A stretch of DNA of 37,786 bases from Micromonospora wenchangensis (GTDB lineage: Bacteria; Actinomycetota; Actinomycetes; Mycobacteriales; Micromonosporaceae), in NCBI RefSeq assembly GCF_002210435.1, contig NZ_MZMV01000065.1, positions 1 to 37,786 of the forward strand. The letters run 5' to 3'. A program made the translations under genes and the position numbers. Shown here piece by piece: positions 7,871 to 16,929 of this stretch (the stretch's first letter is position 1; every line of letters starts with the position of its first letter). Below the pieces are notes generated by a model. That model had not been told where the DNA came from, did not search any database, and was given only the letters and a program-made list of their open reading frames with translations.

Positions 7871-7986
7871 CGGAGCACCCCGCCCCGGGTGAACACCACC
7901 GCGTAGAGCAGCACCAGCGCCCCCGCCCCGGCGAGGGTGAGCGCCACCCGGGCCAGCCGGGTCAGCAGCCGCCGCCCGGCGTTCAC
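7867..7986 (-). CDS. 39-residue single-helix membrane peptide in exopolysaccharide operon
   Basis: A 39-codon frame starts at GTG 7986, overlapping the synthase stop by 4 bases (GTGTGA context), and ends at TGA 7867, overlapping the deacetylase GTG by 4 bases. GGAG lies 6 bases before the start. The predicted peptide has a basic N-terminus (NAGRRLLTRLAR) followed by one hydrophobic segment of about 20 residues (ALTLAGAGALVLLYAVVF) and a short polar tail. This double overlap supports real translation. Its place between a family 2 synthase and a deacetylase recalls small accessory subunits such as IcaD/PgaD, but those are larger with two helices and no homology is claimed. Confidence 0.6.
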   Translation of the reverse strand: MNAGRRLLTRLARVALTLAGAGALVLLYAVVFTRGGVLR

Positions 7987-9359
7987 ACCGTGCTCCGGGA
8001 CCACACGCCGCGCCGGATTGTCCCCACCGACCAGGGCAGCAGCCAGGACAGCACGGTCGCGGAGAGCACGCTCATCAACGGCCGGTACGCCCAGCGCGGG
8101 TCGCCCGGGTTGTCCAGCCGGTAGGCCAGCCCCCACGCGGTGCCCTTGAGCAGCACCCCGCACAGGTAGAGCAGCGGCACCGCCCACCAGCCGCGCAACG
8201 GCGCCCACACCAGGTGGGAGAAGGCCATCGCCGGGGCCAGCGCCACCCACAGCGCGTGTCCGTAGTAGAGCGCGGCCGGGCCGGGCCCCCGCCGCCACAT
8301 GAACGTGCCGGTGAAGAACAGGTTCCGCACGTAGCTCTTCTTCCAGCGGGTCTGCTGGCGCAGGAACGGCCGCAACCGGGCCGGCACGGTGGTCCACACC
8401 TTCGCCGAGCGGACGTAGCCGACCCGCCAGGCGCGCGGCGGATGGTCCTCGTCGCGGACGAACGGCGAGTCGGCGAAGCGCCGCTTGAGCCGGTCGCCGA
8501 TCCAGCGCTGCCCCAGCACGTAGCCGGTGAGCTGCCGGTCGGTGGCGAACCGGAACTCGCCGCCGAGGAACCGGTCGGCCGCCCAGGCGGGCAGGTAGTT
8601 GAGCACCGCCTCCCGCCGGAACACCGCCAGCGGGCCGGAGACGCAGGTGACCGCCCCGAACGACGCCTCGGCCGCCTTGGAGACCCGGAACTGGCCCTCG
8701 TACCAGACGTCCTGCACCCGGCTGAGCAGCGACTCGTCGGGGTTGAGCGCGCGGGCGTGGCCGCTGACCGCGCCGAGGTCGCCTCGACGCAGCAGCGCCT
8801 CGACGCAACGTCCCACCGCGTCGGGGGCGAGCACGCAGTCGGAGTCGGTGAAGGCGAGCACCTCGCCGGTGGCGTGCCGGGCAGCGTGCACCAGGGCCCG
8901 CTTCTTGCCCACGTTGCGGGGCAGGTGCAGCACGGTGACCGGGAGTTCGGCGGCGAGCCGGTCGAGCACCTCGGCGGTGCCGTCGGTGGACCCGTCGTCG
9001 ACCACGATCACCTGCAACGGGCGGTGCAAGCTGCCGGTCATCGACCTGACGCACGCCTCGATGCCGTCGGCCTCGTCCTTCACCGCCACCAGCAGGCTGA
9101 CCGTCGGGGACGGCGGCAGCGGCGGGAACCCGGCGGCGTGCCGGTGCTGCGCCGGGGCCTCGGCGGGGTCGACGTAGCGGGCGTAGGCCAGGTAGAACAC
9201 GGCGACGGTGGCGGTGAGCACGGCGAAGCCGTAGAACGCCAACAGCGGGGCGTACGGCAGCTTGGGCAACTGGCGGGCCAGCAGCACGATCAGCGGTAGC
9301 AGCGCGAACACGGTGAGCAGCCGGCGCAGGCCGCGCCGGACGGGGGCGGTCACCGGCAT
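7983..9359 (-). CDS. NodC/HasA-like membrane glycosyltransferase family 2 (processive polysaccharide synthase)
   Basis: This 458-residue protein has two N-terminal membrane helices (about 13-29 and 37-60), a cytosolic GT-2 domain and about three or four C-terminal helices. Catalytic motifs are DDGSTDG from 121, DSD at 172-174, the acceptor-site TDRQL (D274) and QQTRW (Q335, R338, W339). FGAVTCVSGPLAVFRR at about 234-249 is characteristic of chitin-oligosaccharide and hyaluronan synthases. A charged insert lies near 289-316. Start ATG 9359 follows the dehydrogenase stop after one base, with GGGAGG 9 bases upstream. It should polymerise UDP-sugars and extrude the chain through the membrane. The sugar is not certain: GlcNAc, or an alternating polymer with a uronic acid, would fit the neighbours. 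Confidence 0.88.
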   Translation of the reverse strand: MPVTAPVRRGLRRLLTVFALLPLIVLLARQLPKLPYAPLLAFYGFAVLTATVAVFYLAYARYVDPAEAPAQHRHAAGFPPLPPSPTVSLLVAVKDEADGIEACVRSMTGSLHRPLQVIVVDDGSTDGTAEVLDRLAAELPVTVLHLPRNVGKKRALVHAARHATGEVLAFTDSDCVLAPDAVGRCVEALLRRGDLGAVSGHARALNPDESLLSRVQDVWYEGQFRVSKAAEASFGAVTCVSGPLAVFRREAVLNYLPAWAADRFLGGEFRFATDRQLTGYVLGQRWIGDRLKRRFADSPFVRDEDHPPRAWRVGYVRSAKVWTTVPARLRPFLRQQTRWKKSYVRNLFFTGTFMWRRGPGPAALYYGHALWVALAPAMAFSHLVWAPLRGWWAVPLLYLCGVLLKGTAWGLAYRLDNPGDPRWAYRPLMSVLSATVLSWLLPWSVGTIRRGVWSRSTV

Positions 9360-9360
9360 C

Positions 9361-10722
9361 TCAGACGACCTCCCGCCGGGGCAGCCCGGCCAGCCGGTAG
9401 GTGGCGTCGAGCACCATCGGCTGCCCGCGCAGCCACGCCTCGTCCAGGCCGGACTGGCGGGTGTGCACGACCACCAGGTCCCACTCCCGGGCGGCCGGGT
9501 CGGCGACCCGGTGCAGGGTCTGGCCGTCGGGGGTACGGACCCTGTCGACGAGGTCGTCGACGAAGCCGATCTCCGCGCCGGCCCGGACCAGCTCACCGAT
9601 GATCTCCAGCGCCGGGGACTCCCGGACGTCGGCCACCCCGGGCTTGTAGGTGACCCCGGCGAGCAGCACCCGTGCGCCGAGCAGTGGGCGGCCGGCCCCG
9701 GCGAGCAGTTCCCGGATCCGGTCGACGACCCGCCGGGGGCGGGCGGCGATCCCCCGCATCGCGGTCTCGATCAGGGGTGCCTCGCGGCGCTGGCCACGGA
9801 CCTGCCACAGCAGGTAGTGCGGGTCGCACGGGATGCAGTGCCCGCCCACCCCCGGGCCCGGCTGGAAGGCCATGAACCCGTACGGCTTGGTGTCCGCCCC
9901 GTCGATCACCTCGGTGACGTCCAGGTGCAGGTCCCGGCAGAGGTCGGCGAACTCGTTGGCCAGGGCGATGTTCACCGCCCGGAAGGTGTTCTCCAGCAGC
10001 TTGGTCATCTCGGCGGCCTCGGGGGAGCCGAGCCGGTGCACCAGCGGGGTGATCCGGGCCAGCGCGGCGGCGGCCCGCGCGGTGCACTCGCCGGTGGTGC
10101 CGCCGACCACCCGGGGGGTGAGTTCCTGGCGGTGCCTGTCGTTGCCGGGGTCGACCCGTTCCGGGGCGAACGCCACGAAGACCTCCTGCCCGACCCGCAG
10201 GCCCCGGGCGGCCAGCGGCGCGACCAGCAGCTCGCGGGTGGTGCCGACGTAGCTGGTGGAGGTGAGCACGATGGTCTGGCCGGGGCGGGCGTGGGCGACC
10301 ACCGCCGCGCAGGCGGCCCGCAGCGCGGTGAGGTCGGGGGCGAGGTGCCGGTCCACCGGGGTGGGCACGCAGATCAGCACGGTGTCGGCGTCGGCGATCT
10401 CGGCGACCGCGGTGGTGAGGCGCAGCGCCGGGTCGGCGGCCCGCAGCGTCGCGCGGAGCCGCTCCCGGTCGTCGTCGAGCAGGTCGACCCGGTCGGCCCG
10501 GATGTCGTCGAGCCGGTCCGGGGAGATGTCCACCCCGGTCACCCGGGCGCCGCCGGCGACCAGGGCCAGGCTGGTCGGCAGGCCCACGTAGCCGAGGCCC
10601 ACCACGGCGGTACGCGCCCCGGGGCCGCTGGCGGCGGCGACGGCCGGCTCCGGCGGGGCGACGGGGGAGGCGGGTGCGCTGGTCGGGACGTCGGCCCGGG
10701 CGGCGGGCAGGAGCTGCGACAT
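9361..10722 (-). CDS. Nucleotide-sugar 6-dehydrogenase, WbpA-like (UDP-GlcNAc type)
   Basis: This 453-residue protein belongs to the UDP-glucose/GDP-mannose dehydrogenase family. It has a Pro/Ala-rich N-terminal extension of about 37 residues, the Rossmann motif GLGYVG at 42-47, FAPERVDPGN at 185-194, catalytic K241 (EMTKLLENT) and catalytic C296 in GGHCIPCDPHYL. The sequences PERVDPGN and YGFMAFQPGPGVGGHCIP resemble UDP-N-acetylglucosamine 6-dehydrogenases (WbpA/TviB) more than UDP-glucose dehydrogenases. Start ATG 10722 has GAGGG upstream. It is the first gene of the operon and supplies an activated uronic acid, probably UDP-GlcNAcA or UDP-GlcA. Family assignment is firm and substrate assignment moderate. 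Confidence 0.88.
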   Translation of the reverse strand: MSQLLPAARADVPTSAPASPVAPPEPAVAAASGPGARTAVVGLGYVGLPTSLALVAGGARVTGVDISPDRLDDIRADRVDLLDDDRERLRATLRAADPALRLTTAVAEIADADTVLICVPTPVDRHLAPDLTALRAACAAVVAHARPGQTIVLTSTSYVGTTRELLVAPLAARGLRVGQEVFVAFAPERVDPGNDRHRQELTPRVVGGTTGECTARAAAALARITPLVHRLGSPEAAEMTKLLENTFRAVNIALANEFADLCRDLHLDVTEVIDGADTKPYGFMAFQPGPGVGGHCIPCDPHYLLWQVRGQRREAPLIETAMRGIAARPRRVVDRIRELLAGAGRPLLGARVLLAGVTYKPGVADVRESPALEIIGELVRAGAEIGFVDDLVDRVRTPDGQTLHRVADPAAREWDLVVVHTRQSGLDEAWLRGQPMVLDATYRLAGLPRREVV

Positions 10723-11308
10723 GGTCGGTGGCCCTCACGGAAGGTGAACGGGGATGACCCCAGAGTGCCGATCCGGCCGCACCCTCGGCTGTCCGTCGAA
10801 CAGCCGTCCGGGCGCAGAAAGGCTACGGTGCGTCACCGTCCGTTCGGTCAGTTTTCGGAGTCGTGGCAGCCCGGACGCGAGGTTGCCACCCCGATGTCCT
10901 GACTTGGAGTGGTCGCAGCCGCCCCAGCGGCCCCGCCGGTCACAGAGCTGTCGGCGGCGGGCCCGGAGTAAGAATCATCACTGGCGGTGAGCCGCCGACT
11001 GTGCTCCACCGCCCCACACCGGGCCGGGGTCGTACCCCGGGCGGGCGTCGCGTCCCCGGGGCGGCCCGCCGGTCGCCGGCGGACCCGGTCCGCGAAGCCT
11101 TGCCGGGCACGGGTGCGGCGCGGTGCTGCCGGACGGACGGCGGGCGTCGCCCGTCAGGCGGTTCCCGGTACACCCATCGATGGTCACCGACAGTGAGATG
11201 GTCGTGTCGCCGCCGGGCCGTCACCGGGTGGCGGGACGACCACCCGACTTTGTCGCCCGGGTGGGCTAGCCTCCGGTGTCTTCTTCCGTCGAGACGTGGG
11301 GTGTCCAC
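10723..11308. promoter_or_regulatory. 586-bp divergent intergenic region with hairpins and -10 boxes
   Basis: No convincing gene is seen; open frames here lack family sequence and ribosome sites. A minus-strand TAGCCT (10825-10820) could be the -10 of the polysaccharide operon, leaving a leader of about 90 bases. That leader carries a hairpin, CGGCTGT/ACAGCCG with a 7-base loop, at 10786-10806. A plus-strand TAGCCT (11267-11272) could drive the DUF4132 operon. Two further stem-loops lie at 10983-10996 (GGCGG/CCGCC) and 11024-11040 (CCGGGGT/ACCCCGG, 3-base loop). A short AT-richer patch, GTAAGAATCATCA, is at 10968-10980. None matches a riboswitch I recognise. Confidence 0.4.
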
Positions 11309-12184
11309 ATGGGATGGTCAGAGGTGTCGGGTGGCTACCAGGTCACTCTCCGCGACGGCGACGTCGTCGCCCGGAACGCCAAGGGGCGGGAACTGCGTTC
11401 CGTGCCGGCGTCCCTGCGCGACGATCCGACCGTGGTGGGGCTGCGGCAGCTCACCGAGTGGCTGACCCGGCACGAGACCCAGTGCCGCACCGACATCGAA
11501 CGCTGGATGGTGCGGTCGCTGCCGGTGCCGGTCGCGGTCCTGACCGAGGTGTGGCCGGACGAGTCGTGGCGCGGCGCGCTCACCGACCTCGTCGTCGCGG
11601 TGCTCGACGACGACGGCCGGCGCGACCCCGACGGCGTGGGCCTGCTCCGCGAGGTGGGCGACGGCCAGGTCGGACTGGTCGACCTCGACGGCGACAGCGT
11701 CCGCCGCAGCGCCGACCGGGTCGTCATCCCCCACCCGGTCACCCTCGACGACCTCGACGACCTGCGGGAGTTCGCCGCCGAACTCCAGGTGCGACAGTCC
11801 GTCGACCAGCTGTTCCGGCAGACCTGGGTCCGGGGCGCGGAGGTCGACGCGACGGCGACCCGCTACGGCGGCTACGCCGGCGGCCGGTACGACCAGCTCC
11901 GTCACCTGACCGCCCGCGCGACGTCGCTCGGCTACCCGGTCCGCGGCGGCAACGCGGTCTGCCGGATCGTCGAGAACGGCGTCACCGTCGAGGCCCGCTC
12001 CTGGGTCGGCGCGGACGACCCGTACTACGAGACCGAGACCGGTGACCTCGTCTTCACCGACCGGCACGGCACCGCCCTGCCGCTGGGGGAGGTCGGCCCG
12101 GTGGCCTGGTCGGAGGGAACCCGGATGGCCGCCGCGCTGTACGCCGGCCGGGTCGTGGCAGCAGAGCAGGAGGAGGACCGGTGA
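11309..12184 (+). CDS. DUF4132 domain protein
   Basis: This 291-residue protein consists almost wholly of a DUF4132-type domain, found at the C-terminus of E. coli YehI/MolR-family proteins. Recognisable stretches are DGDVVARNAKGRELRSVP (about 17-34), DDLREFAAELQVRQSVDQLF, WVGADDPYYETETGDLVF and GPVAWSEGTRMAAALYAGRV. ATG 11309 is preferred over GTG 11276, since the likely -10 (11267-11272) would place the transcript start after that GTG. Elsewhere DUF4132 is usually the tail of a much larger protein; here it stands alone, and the next gene encodes the large partner. It is the first of five overlapping genes with a MoxR ATPase and a VWA protein. Molecular function is unknown. Confidence 0.75.
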   Translation: MGWSEVSGGYQVTLRDGDVVARNAKGRELRSVPASLRDDPTVVGLRQLTEWLTRHETQCRTDIERWMVRSLPVPVAVLTEVWPDESWRGALTDLVVAVLDDDGRRDPDGVGLLREVGDGQVGLVDLDGDSVRRSADRVVIPHPVTLDDLDDLREFAAELQVRQSVDQLFRQTWVRGAEVDATATRYGGYAGGRYDQLRHLTARATSLGYPVRGGNAVCRIVENGVTVEARSWVGADDPYYETETGDLVFTDRHGTALPLGEVGPVAWSEGTRMAAALYAGRVVAAEQEEDR

Positions 12185-15100
12185 GCATCGACGCGACGGA
12201 CCTGTTGGAGGCGGGAGCGGTGCTGCCCGTCGGCACGGTGGTGGCCAAGGACGACACCACCGACACCCTGACCGCCCGCCGGTACACCCACCCCGTCCTC
12301 GCCGGACGGACCGTGGTCCGGCTGGTCAGCGACGCGCTGGGCGAGGCCGAGGACCTGTCCATGGAGTTCCTGGGCTTCGACCGGCCGCAGCGGGTGACCC
12401 CGGTCGGCGTGGTCCGCCAGCAGGCGCTCGGCTTCCCCGCCTGGGCGCTGGTCAACGACCCCGCCAACGGCCACCACGCGCTCGCCCTGGTCAAGGAGAT
12501 CGAGCGGCTGGCCCGCACGGCACGGTCCCGGGTCGGCCCGGCCAAGGACGGCTTCAACGCCCTCGGCGAGCGGCTGGCCCGGTCGGTGCCGCACTTCCTG
12601 CCGACGTTCTACGAGGAGGCCGGCCGGGCGTTCCTCGCCGCCGACAGCGTCACCCACGCGGCGACCATGTTCGGCAAGGCCCGCGACGCCGAACGCGCCT
12701 ACGCCCTGACCATCGACGAGGACCGCCAGCACGCCGTGTTCCTGGAGTTCGCGCTGGCCGGGGCGTTGACCGCGAAGGCGCTCTCCGGCCACGCCCGGGA
12801 CCTGGCGGCCCGGCGTACGCCCGCCGACGCGTACGCGATGTTCCTGCGGCTGTGCGTGGAGCGCACCCTGGGCGGCCTGCCGCCGTACGCGGCGATGCAC
12901 ACCGACCTGCGTCGGCTGGCCCGCGCCGCCGGCCTCGACCCGGCCGCCGAGGACGAGCGGGTGCTCGGCGAGCTGCTGGCCGCGCCGGCCCTGCACCGGG
13001 CCCCCGAGGCGTTCTGGACCGCCTACCGGCAGCCGCTGGCCCGGCTCGCCACGGCCGACCCCGCGCTGCGCGGCCGGCTGCTCGGGCTCACCCCCCGCAA
13101 CTGCGGCGACGACGTCTGGCTGGCGGTGCTGGAGGAGGCCGACGCCACCCGCGCGCTGACCGGGCCGGCAGGCGGTGTCCCCGCCGAGGCCGAGTCGCCC
13201 GACGGGCCCGCCGGCTGGCTGCGCCGCTTCGACGAGCACCGGGAACGCCGCTCGTGGCGGGTCCGCAAGCGGCACCCCGGGCTGCTGGCCCTGGTGGAGC
13301 GGATGGCGGGACGGCTCAAGGCCGACGGGGTGCCGGTCGCGCTCTGCCGCGACCACGACGCCGTGGACCTCGACCTGCTCGACACCTGCCTGGCGCTGGG
13401 GGTGCCCGTCGCGGACCCGGCCGGCGACGTCCGGCACCGGCTGGACAACTGGTTCTCCGACGACACCGGCGGCCGGCGTGACCTGGTCGCCGTCGCCGCC
13501 GACGCCCGGTTCCTGCCGGTGCTGGTCGAGGGCGTCGAACGGCGACTGCGCACCGGCCGGCGGGACCAGCACGACCCGACGCCCCGGGTACGGGAGATCG
13601 TCGCGGTGCCCGGCCTGCGGACCGCCCTGCGTAGCTGGCTGGACACCCTCGCCGACGCCGTCGGGCGACAGGGGTTGCCGACGCTCGACCAGCACCTCGA
13701 CCGGGTCGGCACCGTCGCCTGCCCGACCGGCTTCGCCGTCAACCCCGACGCGGTACGCCGACTCGTCGACCACGACCTCGGCCCGGTCCTCGGCCGTACC
13801 CTGCGCTCCGGCCTGCTCGACGAGTACGGCTGGCCCGCCCTGGACGCCGCCGCCGAACGGCTCGCCGAGTCCACGGCGGACGTCCAGCTCACCGGCCAGT
13901 GGCCGAACCTGCTGCTGCTCACCGGCGACCTGGTGACGGTCATCGGGCCGGACGGGGTGGAGCAGGAACACCTGATGCGCATCCCGGCCGGGGAGAACCG
14001 CTACCGCTGGCGGCTGGTGCTGCGCCACGTCGACGGGCAACTGCTGGTCTGCTGGGACCGGGGCCGGGACCGGGCCGCCTACTGGAGCGGCACCCCGGAC
14101 GACGTCTTCACCCTCGCCGACGACGCCTTCACCACCTACCCCCAGCTGTCGCTGCCGCTGCCCGGCGGCGGGCGCACCATGGGACGGCGTCCGCTGCGGG
14201 TCGGTGACCGGGCCGAGCGGACCGGCAGCCGGGTGATCAGCGACGGCGACACCTACTGGGTGCGCGCCGCCGACCACCCGCTGGGCTGGCGGGAGTACGA
14301 CCCCGCGACGGGCGAGGCCGGCCGGTTCTCCCGGCCGACGTTCTTCGAGGACGGCACCGTCGACGGTCGACCCCTCGACGCCGGCACGTCCTGGCTGCGC
14401 CCCACCGAGTCCTCCGACAGCCCGCTGGGTCGCGCCGACGGGCTGGCCGGCTGGCGGGTCCGCCGCGCGGCGGACGGCGGCTGGTCCGGCGAGGCCGTGA
14501 ACGGGTGGTCCTTCGCCCTGCCGGCGGGTGTCGCCGACGGCAGGCTCGCGGCGGCGGTGCGGTTCCCCGGCGCGGACACCACCTTCGGGCTGCTGCACGG
14601 GGGCCGGGGCGCCAACGGCGAGCTGCTGATCTGCGCCGAGGACGGCTTCCTGCTCGGGCGCTACCCGTCCGGCGGGGAGCGGTCCGCGTTCGCCGCCGGC
14701 AGCCGGCTGGTGCCACCGGCGGAGTACTGGCACTTCCTGCGGCCCCGCGACGAGGCCGGCTCGGCGGCGCTGCGCGGCGTCACCGACGCGCAGGCCGGCG
14801 CCCTGCTGGCCGAGGCGGCCGGGCTGGACGCCGCCCAGGTGCCTGCCCTGGTCGGCCGGCACCTGCCGCAGCTCACCGCGCCCGCCCTCGTCGCCGGGGT
14901 CGCCGGGCTCGTCACCCGCGCCGCCGAGCAGGTGGCGCGGCTGCGGACGCTGGCCGCCGTGCTCGACGGCGAGCAGGACAACGCCCTGCCGGCGCAGGAG
15001 GCCCCGGCCGGGTCGCCGGCGGTCGACCGGCTGCTCTCCGAGGGGCTCGCCGGGCTGATCCAGTACTGCTACGCCGCCGAGGACAGCTCGCTGCGGCTGA

Positions 15101-16929
15101 TCGCCCGCGCGGGTGCCGCGCTCACCGGCCCCGACCCGACGGCTGACGCCCGGGGCCAGCTCGACGGTGACCTCGACTGGTTCGACCTGCTGGGGGTGCT
15201 GCCGGCCGCGATGTACCGGGCGGTGGCCCCGATCTGCCTGTCCGAGGTCCGCGAGGCGCTGCTGACGATGCTGGAGGTGTGCGCCCGCTCCGGGCTCCTC
15301 GCCCCGGGCAGCCGGCTGCGGCGGGCCACCCTGGTCGCCGACGCCCACCAGCCGGTCGACCAGGCCCGGGGGCAGGTGCTGACCGTGGGCGACCGGCGGC
15401 TGCTGGTGCTCGCCGTCGACACCGACGACCGGGAGGTCGACGTGCTCGACTGGACGCCGACCGGACGGTTCTCGGCGGTGCCCGGCTTCCGGATCACCGA
15501 GGAGGAGATCCTGCCGACCGGTGACGTCACGCCGCAGCGGATCGACGAGTTCGTCCGGCTCGCCCGGACCAACGAGCCGCTGGAGTGGCAGCCCGAGTGG
15601 GCCCGCACCCTGTCCGAGGCGGCGGGCATGAGCCACGCCGAGGCGGTGCTGCTGCTGGCGGGCCTGCCCCGGCTCGTATGGGAGCGGGCCCCCGCCGAAC
15701 TGCTGACCCTGCTGGAACTGCCCGACCCGGCGGCCCCCGCCGCGGCGGCCCGGTTCTGGGGCACCGGCGGTCGCGGCCGGCAGGCCTTCGCCAACCTGCT
15801 CGGGCGACTGATCCCCGAGGACCCGGCGCGGCTGTGGGTCGACGGGCCCCGGCAGGACCTGATCGTCGAGGAGTGGGTGCGGCGGCACGGGCCACGGCGA
15901 CCCGTGCCCGACGAGCTGATCGTCGGGGTGGACCGGGCCGAGGTGACCAGCCCGCTGCCGGCCTCGACGGTGCTCCACTGGGTCGCCAACGCGGCCACCG
16001 GCCGGTGGCTGGCCGGGCCCGACACCGGCATCGACGACGATGACGCGCTGATCGCGCTGACCAGGACGCTGCCGTGGCTGGCGTACCACCTGGCCGTCGA
16101 CGACCCGATCCGGGCGGCGCTGCCGGTCGCCGCCGACCTGGCCCGGCAGCGGCTGGCGGACCCCGACTTCACCCTCTTCATCGGGCACGTCGACGACGCC
16201 AGGCTGTCGGCGTTCACCGCCGCGTTCGGCCTGCCGGTGACGACCGGCCCGGCCGGCACCGAGGTCGGCCCGGTGCTGATCCCACCGACCGACCGCTGGC
16301 ACCGGGTCCGGCTGTACCCGTCCCGGCTGTCCGGAATGGACGATCCGGCGCTGGCCGTGCTGCGGGCCCGCCTCGACCACGTCAACGAGCAACTGCTCGC
16401 CGCCCTGCGGGCGCTGCTCGGCGGGCAGCTCACCGAGGTGGTGTCGCACGTCGTCCCCGCGATGGACGACGGCTTCGCGCAGGACCCGACCCGCTCCGCC
16501 GCCGACCTGGTCACCACGGTCGCCACCACGCTCGGGCTGGGCGTCGACGCCGCGGCGCTGTACCTGCAACTGCTCGCCCTGCCCGACCCGACCGACCGCA
16601 ACGTGGCCCGGTGGACCGGCTGGAAGCCGGCCCGGCTCAAGGCCGCCCGCGCCGAGCTGGCCGCGACCGGGCACGTGGTGGCGGCGAAGCGGCCCCGGGC
16701 CGGGCGGTCGCTGTTCCTGCCCGGCGGCTGGTTGGCGCTCAAGGCGCCGCTGCTGCCGCTGGAACGGTGGAAGCTCCCGCTGCTGATCGGGGGCGAGGGC
16801 GGGGTGACCGCCCTGGGCATCGTCTCCCCGGTGGCCCCCCCGCCCCGGCTGTTCGCGCTCGCCTGGGCCCGGCTGTGCGACGGCGACGCACCCCGCTTCG
16901 ACGATCTCGTTACGGAAAGGCGCCGATGA
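12181..16929 (+). CDS. Very large (1582 aa) uncharacterised partner of the DUF4132-MoxR-VWA operon
   Basis: This cytosolic-looking protein of 1582 residues has no signal peptide or membrane helices. GTG 12181 is preceded by an excellent ribosome site (GGAGGAGG) and overlaps the upstream stop by 4 bases. I recognise no catalytic motif. The N-terminal third is helical and repeat-like (for example LGERLARSVPHFLPTFYEEAGRAF). The middle is richer in beta strands with many Trp/Asp/Gly turns, and the C-terminal end (TGWKPARLKAARAELAATGHVV) could form a winged-helix-like unit. Similar large proteins accompany DUF4132 genes in other actinomycetes, so with the previous gene it may correspond to one split YehI-like protein. 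A scaffold or substrate-recognition role is only a guess. Confidence 0.6.
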   Translation: MSIDATDLLEAGAVLPVGTVVAKDDTTDTLTARRYTHPVLAGRTVVRLVSDALGEAEDLSMEFLGFDRPQRVTPVGVVRQQALGFPAWALVNDPANGHHALALVKEIERLARTARSRVGPAKDGFNALGERLARSVPHFLPTFYEEAGRAFLAADSVTHAATMFGKARDAERAYALTIDEDRQHAVFLEFALAGALTAKALSGHARDLAARRTPADAYAMFLRLCVERTLGGLPPYAAMHTDLRRLARAAGLDPAAEDERVLGELLAAPALHRAPEAFWTAYRQPLARLATADPALRGRLLGLTPRNCGDDVWLAVLEEADATRALTGPAGGVPAEAESPDGPAGWLRRFDEHRERRSWRVRKRHPGLLALVERMAGRLKADGVPVALCRDHDAVDLDLLDTCLALGVPVADPAGDVRHRLDNWFSDDTGGRRDLVAVAADARFLPVLVEGVERRLRTGRRDQHDPTPRVREIVAVPGLRTALRSWLDTLADAVGRQGLPTLDQHLDRVGTVACPTGFAVNPDAVRRLVDHDLGPVLGRTLRSGLLDEYGWPALDAAAERLAESTADVQLTGQWPNLLLLTGDLVTVIGPDGVEQEHLMRIPAGENRYRWRLVLRHVDGQLLVCWDRGRDRAAYWSGTPDDVFTLADDAFTTYPQLSLPLPGGGRTMGRRPLRVGDRAERTGSRVISDGDTYWVRAADHPLGWREYDPATGEAGRFSRPTFFEDGTVDGRPLDAGTSWLRPTESSDSPLGRADGLAGWRVRRAADGGWSGEAVNGWSFALPAGVADGRLAAAVRFPGADTTFGLLHGGRGANGELLICAEDGFLLGRYPSGGERSAFAAGSRLVPPAEYWHFLRPRDEAGSAALRGVTDAQAGALLAEAAGLDAAQVPALVGRHLPQLTAPALVAGVAGLVTRAAEQVARLRTLAAVLDGEQDNALPAQEAPAGSPAVDRLLSEGLAGLIQYCYAAEDSSLRLIARAGAALTGPDPTADARGQLDGDLDWFDLLGVLPAAMYRAVAPICLSEVREALLTMLEVCARSGLLAPGSRLRRATLVADAHQPVDQARGQVLTVGDRRLLVLAVDTDDREVDVLDWTPTGRFSAVPGFRITEEEILPTGDVTPQRIDEFVRLARTNEPLEWQPEWARTLSEAAGMSHAEAVLLLAGLPRLVWERAPAELLTLLELPDPAAPAAAARFWGTGGRGRQAFANLLGRLIPEDPARLWVDGPRQDLIVEEWVRRHGPRRPVPDELIVGVDRAEVTSPLPASTVLHWVANAATGRWLAGPDTGIDDDDALIALTRTLPWLAYHLAVDDPIRAALPVAADLARQRLADPDFTLFIGHVDDARLSAFTAAFGLPVTTGPAGTEVGPVLIPPTDRWHRVRLYPSRLSGMDDPALAVLRARLDHVNEQLLAALRALLGGQLTEVVSHVVPAMDDGFAQDPTRSAADLVTTVATTLGLGVDAAALYLQLLALPDPTDRNVARWTGWKPARLKAARAELAATGHVVAAKRPRAGRSLFLPGGWLALKAPLLPLERWKLPLLIGGEGGVTALGIVSPVAPPPRLFALAWARLCDGDAPRFDDLVTERRR

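Noticed and set aside
11276..11308. GTG 11276 as start of the DUF4132 gene
   Set aside because: It lies only 4 bases after the likely -10 box, so it would not be in the transcript; ATG 11309 fits better.
10863..11465. Possible 200-codon gene in the long spacer
   Set aside because: The translation is Arg/Gly/Pro-rich without motifs, runs into the DUF4132 gene in another frame and lacks a ribosome site.
12025..16674. A 1549-codon open frame on the minus strand opposite the giant protein gene
   Set aside because: It mirrors the plus-strand gene, is a low-complexity Gly/Arg/Pro/Gln/Val translation with no family motifs, and is the expected artefact of extreme GC content with few stop codons.
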